A stretch of 64,000 bases of DNA. Origin: Mycobacterium sp. GA-1285 (GTDB lineage Bacteria; Actinomycetota; Actinomycetes; Mycobacteriales; Mycobacteriaceae). The DNA lies in contig NZ_LQIS01000008.1 of assembly GCF_001499905.1 (NCBI RefSeq), forward strand, positions 62,001 through 126,000, given 5' to 3'. The position numbers were made by a program, and so were the translations under genes. Shown here in pieces: positions 59,829 to 64,000 of this stretch (position 1 is the first letter of the stretch; every line of letters begins with the position of its first letter). Below the pieces are notes generated by a model. That model saw only the letters and a list, made by a program, of their open reading frames with translations, did no database searches and was not told the DNA's origin.

Positions 59829-60485
59829 TCAGCGCCCTGCGCGGCCTATCGAGAGCGGATGGACCACCGACGGCATGCCACGCCATACGGCGTCGTGGGC
59901 AGCGACCGTGAAACCGCAGGCGCGCATGATCTCGACGGTTGGCCGGTTGCAGATGCAGCCGCCTGCGAAGTGGCGCCAGGGTTCTCGCAAGAGATCCTGA
60001 CATCTGGCGAGGAACCGCGAGCGCGCCCGGACATGCTCGATGAAGAGCAGTTGCCCATCGGGGCGCAGCACGCGCGCAATCTCCCGCAGCACGCCGTGCG
60101 GGTCGTCGACGGTGCAGAGCACCAGTGTCGAGACGACGGTGTCGACCGATGCATCGGCCAGCGGCAGGCGCTGCGCCGGCGCGGCGATGATCCGCGCGAC
60201 ACGGCCGTGCCGCTTCAGGCGACGCGCGAGTTTGCGGCGCATCCCGGGCTCGGGCTCGGTGAGGATCAGTTCCGCGATGTCGTCGGGGTAATGGGCGACG
60301 TTGAGCCCACTGCCCGCACCGATCTCGACCACCAGGCCGTAGGCGTCGGCCAGGAGATCGCGGCGTCGGCGTCGCATGCCGGCTGCCTCACCGAACCACA
60401 GGAACGGGTCGTACAGCCGGGCGAGGATCTGAAGCCACACCGCAGACGGGGGGCTGGTCGACGGTGCGGTGGCGGTGTCGCTCAT
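59829..60485 (-). CDS. class I SAM-dependent methyltransferase
   Basis: 218 residues from ATG 60485. VVEIGAGSGLNVAHYPDD is the SAM-binding motif I, LTEPEPGM the acidic loop, DTVVSTLVLCTVDDPHGVLREIARVLRPDGQLLFIEHV motifs II-III of the UbiE/phospholipid-methyltransferase type. The C-terminal residues (GCICNRPTVEIMRACGF) fit that group. Substrate unknown, possibly a lipid or quinone. Confidence 0.85.
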   Translation of the reverse strand: MSDTATAPSTSPPSAVWLQILARLYDPFLWFGEAAGMRRRRRDLLADAYGLVVEIGAGSGLNVAHYPDDIAELILTEPEPGMRRKLARRLKRHGRVARIIAAPAQRLPLADASVDTVVSTLVLCTVDDPHGVLREIARVLRPDGQLLFIEHVRARSRFLARCQDLLREPWRHFAGGCICNRPTVEIMRACGFTVAAHDAVWRGMPSVVHPLSIGRAGR

Positions 60486-60562
60486 GGCGCGACCATACGA
60501 AGGGCCCAGCGGTGCACGCATCGCTCGAAGGGGCCATCGTGCTCAGATGGCCGATTTCGGCC

Positions 60563-61618
60563 TCAGAGGATTCCGAGGCGCGCAGCCTCGGCCACGGCGG
60601 CCGTCCTCGACGAGCTGCCGAGCTTGCGGCGGATGTTCGCAACGTGGCGGTGGACCGTATGAGGACTCAGGACAAGGTGTTCGGCGATCTCCCGGTCGCC
60701 GAGACCGCGTGCGATGCAACCGAGAATTTCGCGCTCCCGGTCCGACAGCACGGTGGATTCCGGCGTGCTCGCGTCATCGGTCGTCGCTTCAGTCGGTACC
60801 AAACCCTGCCGACAGGCGCGCACGACGGAGCCCGCGTCGCCGTGCCAGGGAAAGTGCGCAGTCCCCTGCAGCGGAACGAAGTTCGCACCCGATATCGCGG
60901 CCGCGACGTCGCGCCCGCAGCGGTACGGCACGGCCCGGTCGTCGCGGCGGTGGACAACGTGTACCGGACAGCGGATCAGGGGCAGCTGATCGCGCACGTT
61001 CACGCGGTAGACGAATTCCAATAGCGCTGCGGCGGTTTCAGCTGTCGCTGCTTCACGTTGCAACCGTCCGAAGCGCTCGTGTTCTGCGGGATCGGCGCCG
61101 CCGAGGAAGATGTCGCCGAGCATGCGCGAACCCAGGCCCCAGTGTGCGCGCACCGCCGCGAGAATCGCGTTGGTGACATCGGGCGCCGTGAGAGTTGAGC
61201 CGTCACAATATGATCCGTACAACACCAGGCGATCGACGCGCTCGGGAAACGCGGCGGCAAAGGCGATGGCGGTGCAGCTGCCCGACGAGCCGCCGAGCAG
61301 CGAAACCCGTTCCAGCTCGAGTTCGTCGAGGAGCGTGCGCAGTGTGGCGACCTCGCGGTCGATGGTCAGATCGGAATCGTGCAGCGTGCGGTCCGACATG
61401 CCGACGCCGAGGCGGTCGTAGCGGACGAGTGTGTACCCGTTGGCGAGGTCGTCCCAGAAGCGCCGGAAACTCGGGCTCTGCGCGTCGAGTTCGAGGTGGC
61501 TGACCCACCAGGCCGGGGCCACCAGCGGTGGACCGTCGCCGCATACCTCGTACGCCACGCGGCGGGCGCCGAGGGGAAGGAATCTGATCGCCGACTTCGC
61601 CAGCATCGCCGTGAGCAT
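60563..61618 (-). CDS. alpha/beta hydrolase - LuxR HTH fusion regulator
   Basis: 351 residues from ATG 61618 (ATG 61606 possible). Residues about 10-275 are an alpha/beta hydrolase with intact triad positions: Ser111 in GGSSG, Asp226/Asp227 in HRRDDRAVP and His255 in GTAHFPWHG. Residues 290-350 are a LuxR/GerE DNA-binding domain (LSDREREILGCIARGLGDREIAEHLVLSPHTVHRHV). A linker rich in Thr/Asp joins them. It reads as a one-component regulator whose sensor is, or was, an esterase. Ligand and targets unknown. Confidence 0.85.
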   Translation of the reverse strand: MLTAMLAKSAIRFLPLGARRVAYEVCGDGPPLVAPAWWVSHLELDAQSPSFRRFWDDLANGYTLVRYDRLGVGMSDRTLHDSDLTIDREVATLRTLLDELELERVSLLGGSSGSCTAIAFAAAFPERVDRLVLYGSYCDGSTLTAPDVTNAILAAVRAHWGLGSRMLGDIFLGGADPAEHERFGRLQREAATAETAAALLEFVYRVNVRDQLPLIRCPVHVVHRRDDRAVPYRCGRDVAAAISGANFVPLQGTAHFPWHGDAGSVVRACRQGLVPTEATTDDASTPESTVLSDREREILGCIARGLGDREIAEHLVLSPHTVHRHVANIRRKLGSSSRTAAVAEAARLGIL

Positions 61619-61675
61619 ACGGCGCTCGGGGCGGCTTGCGGCCTGATTCGCTTCTGGCCCGACGCCCGACTCGAA

Positions 61676-61707
61676 GACGGCCCCCGGAGTTCCCTCCGAG
61701 GGCCGTC
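61676..61707 (-). terminator. terminator of the initiator tRNA gene
   Basis: A 14-bp stem, GACGGCCCCCGGAG (61676-61689) with CTCCGAGGGCCGTC (61694-61707), one mismatch, closing a 4-nt loop that reads GGAA on the transcribed minus strand. It starts 8 bp after the tRNA 3' end and is followed by TTCGAGT with only a short T-pair. Confidence 0.75.
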
Positions 61708-61715
61708 TCACCTAG

Positions 61716-61789
61716 TAGCGGGGACAGGATTCGAACCTGCGACCTCTGGGTTATGAGCCCAGCGAGCTACCGAGCTGCTCCACCCCGCG
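61716..61789 (-). tRNA. initiator tRNA-fMet (CAT)
   Basis: A 74-nt body on the minus strand starting CGCGGGG and ending CCCCGCT plus discriminator A; CCA is not encoded (CTA follows). Position 1 C faces T at 72, so the first acceptor pair is not Watson-Crick, and the anticodon stem has three consecutive G-C pairs (TGGGCTCATAACCCA). Both are marks of the initiator. T-loop GGTTCGAATCC and D-loop AGCTCGGTAGCT are standard. Confidence 0.96.
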
Positions 61790-61881
61790 TCGGGTGAACG
61801 CCACGTTACCGAAGGCGCTCGCGCAGTTCCAAATCGCGCGGTCACCGACGGTGGTGAGTCTCGTCACGGCCGGTCAAACCG

Positions 61882-61944
61882 CGCGAGCGACCGCGAATGT
61901 ACGCATCACGGCGGCGTGTCGCGGTGCAGACGCGGTCGCTCGCG
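61882..61944. repeat. dispersed ~65-nt palindromic element, copy 2
   Basis: Arms CGCGAGCGACCGCG (61882-61895) and CGCGGTCGCTCGCG (61931-61944) are perfect reverse complements around a 35-nt centre. 26 of the 35 centre positions match copy 1 at 10172-10236, aligned without gaps. It lies between the initiator tRNA and the end of the UPF0182 gene. Confidence 0.75.
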
Positions 61945-61976
61945 GCATTGGCGCCTTGGCACTCGCGGCATTGGCG
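61939..61976. repeat. 15-bp direct repeat
   Basis: CTCGCGGCATTGGCG occurs at 61939-61953 and again at 61962-61976, period 23 bp, the first copy overlapping the right arm of the palindromic element and the second ending 3 bp before the UPF0182 stop. Looks like a small local duplication. Confidence 0.6.
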
Positions 61977-61978
61977 GC

Positions 61979-64000
61979 TCAGCCCGCGGACTGGTATCGC
62001 TCCATCGCGTCGTCGAGGCGTTGCAGCGCCTCGCCGAACTGGGCGAAGTCACCGCCCTGCTGGGCCTGTCGCAGCGCGTCGAGTGCCGAGTTGACCTCTT
62101 GCAGCGCAGCCGCTTTCGGCCCCGACAGCTGCACCGGACCGCTCGGCGGCACCGCCGCCGGTGTCGGGACCTGCGGCGCCCGCCCCTCCTGGTTGGCCGG
62201 CGGGCGAGCCATCGGAGCCTGGCCGTCGGCCGGGGGCTGCGCGGCGGGCTGCTGTCCGCCCGGTCCCGCGATCGGAGCGGGCCCGGTGGCCGTGGCGTCC
62301 GCGCCGGGCCCGAACAACTCGATGAGCGCGTCGCGGACCGTCGGGCCGTAACCGACCTTGTCGTTGTACATCATCGCCACACGGATCAAGCGCGGGTAGG
62401 ACGACGCGGCGTCGCTGGCGCCGGGTGAGGCGTACACCGGTGCGACATAGAGCAATCCGCCCTCGGCGACCGGCAGCGTCAGCAGGTTGCCCCACCGGAT
62501 GCGGTTCTGGTTGTCACGGCCGATGACACCCAGGTCCTGGCTGACCGCGGTGTCGGTGCTGATCGCGTTGAACGCCAGCTTGGGACCGTTGACCTGACCG
62601 GGAATGGTCAGCACCGTGATCTTGCCGTAGGTCTCGGGGTCAGAACTGGCGCTCATGAACGCGGCCAGGAAGTCGCGTCGGAACCGGTTCATCGCACTGG
62701 TCAACTGGAACGATGCCGTACGGTCGTTCTCCGCAAGGTCTTTGGCCACGATGTAGTACGGCGGCTGATAGCTGCTCGCCGTCGGGTTCGGATCCAGCGG
62801 GACGTCCCAGAAGTCCGACGTCGAGAAGAACGTCACCGGATCGTCGACGTGGTACTTGGCCAGCAGCGCGCGCTGCACCTTGAACAGATCTTCCGGATAG
62901 CGCAGATGATGCTGCAGTTCCTCGGAGATCTCGCTCTTGGGCTTGACCGTGCCGGGGAACACCTTCATCCACGCCTGCAGCACCGGATCCTGCTCGTCCT
63001 GGGCGTACAGGGACACCGTGCCGTCGTAGGCGTCGACGGTGGCCTTGACCGAGTTGCGGATGTATGACACCTGCTTGTCGGGCTGCAACCGGTTCAGCGC
63101 CACTTCGTTGGAGTCAACGGTGGCCGAGGACAGTGTGGTCAACTCCGAGTACGGATAGTTGTCCAGCGTGGTGTACCCGTCGACGATCCAGACGATCCGC
63201 TCGTTGACGATCGCCGGGTAGACGGTGGTGTCGGTGGTCAGCCACGGCGCTACCGCCTCGACCCGCTTGGCCGGATCCCGGTTGAACAGCAGCTTGCTGT
63301 TCTCGCCGATCACATTGGAGAACAAGAAGTTTCGCTCGGCAAACTTCGCGGCGAAGACGCTGCGCGTCAGCCAGCTGCCGATGGGAACGCCGCCCTCGCC
63401 GGTGTAGGTGTAGTTGCGGGTCTCGACGTTGTTCTCGTAGTCGTATTCACGCGGCGGACCGTTCTCGCCGACGATGGCGTAGTCGGCCGGGGTGTTGGCG
63501 ATCACGGGGCCGTAGTAGATGCGGGGTTGGGCCAGTGGGGCGGGTCCGGGTGAGATCACCTCACCGTTAGCACCGACCACGCTGGCCAAGAACTCCGGGT
63601 ACCCGCCGTTCTGGTTGGGATCGTTGGCCACCCCGCGCACGGTGTTCGCCGGTGAGGCGATGAATCCGTTGCCGTGGGTGTAGACCGAGTGGCGGTTGAT
63701 CCAGTCGCGCTGGTTGTCGATCAGCCGGTCGGGGTTCAGTTCGCGCGCGGCGACCACGTAGTCGCGCAAGTTGCCGTTGCGATCCCGGTACCGATCCATG
63801 TTCAGCTGGTCGGGGAAGTAGTAGAAGTTCTTGCCCTGCTGGAACTGGGTGAACGCCGGACTGACGATGTTGGGGTCGAGCACGCGGATGTTCGACGTCG
63901 TGGCGCGGTCGGCGGCCACCTGGGCTGCCGTCGCGGCGGCGTTACCCGGGTAGTCGCGATAGCTCACCACGTCGTCGGTCAGTCCGTATGCGTGTCGGGT
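61979..64000 (-). CDS. UPF0182 family membrane protein, 5' part outside the window
   Basis: About 673 C-terminal residues; the frame stays open to the right edge (the first visible residues are [10 protein letters not shown]). Family text: [71 protein letters not shown], and [23 protein letters not shown]. The missing N-terminus should carry about seven membrane helices; what is seen is the large extracytoplasmic domain. The last 110 residues are Pro/Ala/Gln-rich. It matches Rv3193c in kind. Function unknown. Confidence 0.92.
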   Translation of the reverse strand, partial: TRHAYGLTDDVVSYRDYPGNAAATAAQVAADRATTSNIRVLDPNIVSPAFTQFQQGKNFYYFPDQLNMDRYRDRNGNLRDYVVAARELNPDRLIDNQRDWINRHSVYTHGNGFIASPANTVRGVANDPNQNGGYPEFLASVVGANGEVISPGPAPLAQPRIYYGPVIANTPADYAIVGENGPPREYDYENNVETRNYTYTGEGGVPIGSWLTRSVFAAKFAERNFLFSNVIGENSKLLFNRDPAKRVEAVAPWLTTDTTVYPAIVNERIVWIVDGYTTLDNYPYSELTTLSSATVDSNEVALNRLQPDKQVSYIRNSVKATVDAYDGTVSLYAQDEQDPVLQAWMKVFPGTVKPKSEISEELQHHLRYPEDLFKVQRALLAKYHVDDPVTFFSTSDFWDVPLDPNPTASSYQPPYYIVAKDLAENDRTASFQLTSAMNRFRRDFLAAFMSASSDPETYGKITVLTIPGQVNGPKLAFNAISTDTAVSQDLGVIGRDNQNRIRWGNLLTLPVAEGGLLYVAPVYASPGASDAASSYPRLIRVAMMYNDKVGYGPTVRDALIELFGPGADATATGPAPIAGPGGQQPAAQPPADGQAPMARPPANQEGRAPQVPTPAAVPPSGPVQLSGPKAAALQEVNSALDALRQAQQGGDFAQFGEALQRLDDAMERYQSAG

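Overview
The window is a high-GC actinobacterial chromosome segment that reads as a rapidly growing Mycobacterium (Mycolicibacterium). Evidence: an antigen 85 mycolyltransferase, a mycofactocin-type SDR, mycothiol/F420-linked families, a tmRNA with an ADSNQRDYALAA tag, and gene order that, from memory, follows M. tuberculosis in blocks: Rv3105c-Rv3099c plus ssrA and fprA; hisN-fadE24-fadE23; Rv3143 and nuoA-N; Rv3167c-Rv3169; Rv3170-Rv3171c; and a UPF0182 gene like Rv3193c at the right edge. No transposase, phage module, CRISPR array or plasmid function was seen.

Layout. (1) 1-8.1 kb: a catabolic cluster with a DUF427-thioesterase, mycofactocin-type SDR, two VOC proteins, cytochrome P450, second SDR, Baeyer-Villiger-type monooxygenase and nitronate monooxygenase. 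(2) 8.2-14.9 kb, minus strand: prfB, mscS-like, a Pro/Thr-rich membrane protein, ftsE, ftsX, smpB, a mycothiol-isomerase-like gene, ssrA and a small HTH gene. This puts ribosome rescue (smpB/ssrA), peptide release (prfB) and divisome control (ftsEX) in one run. (3) 15.1-20.4 kb: fprA, hisN and the fadE24-fadE23 pair behind two tandem dyad sites. (4) 20.5-30.2 kb, apparently inserted between fadE23 and the Rv3143 homologue: an antigen 85 gene, a broken TetR gene, a Ddn-like protein, and a tightly coupled eight-gene operon (homogentisate-dioxygenase-like enzyme, alpha/beta hydrolase, CoA transferase, HMG-CoA-lyase-like enzyme, TetR, acyl-CoA dehydrogenase, APH-like kinase, DUF6285) behind a perfect 10-bp inverted repeat. 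(5) 30.3-47.3 kb: SnoaL-like, YceI and receiver genes, then the complete 14-gene nuo operon for NADH:quinone oxidoreductase. (6) 47.4-61.6 kb: enoyl-CoA hydratase, PIG-L deacetylase, TetR/APH-kinase/conserved-hypothetical unit, AraC regulator, EthA-like monooxygenase, LLM flavoprotein, amine oxidase, several alpha/beta hydrolases, a fadB4-like quinone oxidoreductase, a methyltransferase and a hydrolase-LuxR fusion. (7) 61.7-64.0 kb: initiator tRNA with terminator and the 3' part of a UPF0182 gene.

The most interesting signals are the dioxygenase/hydrolase/CoA-transferase/lyase operon with its operator, a dispersed ~65-nt palindromic element present twice (10.2 and 61.9 kb), two palindromes in front of fadE24, the TetR pseudogene, and the hydrolase-LuxR fusion. 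Most of the rest is conserved mycobacterial core. M. tuberculosis correspondences are recollection, not searches.
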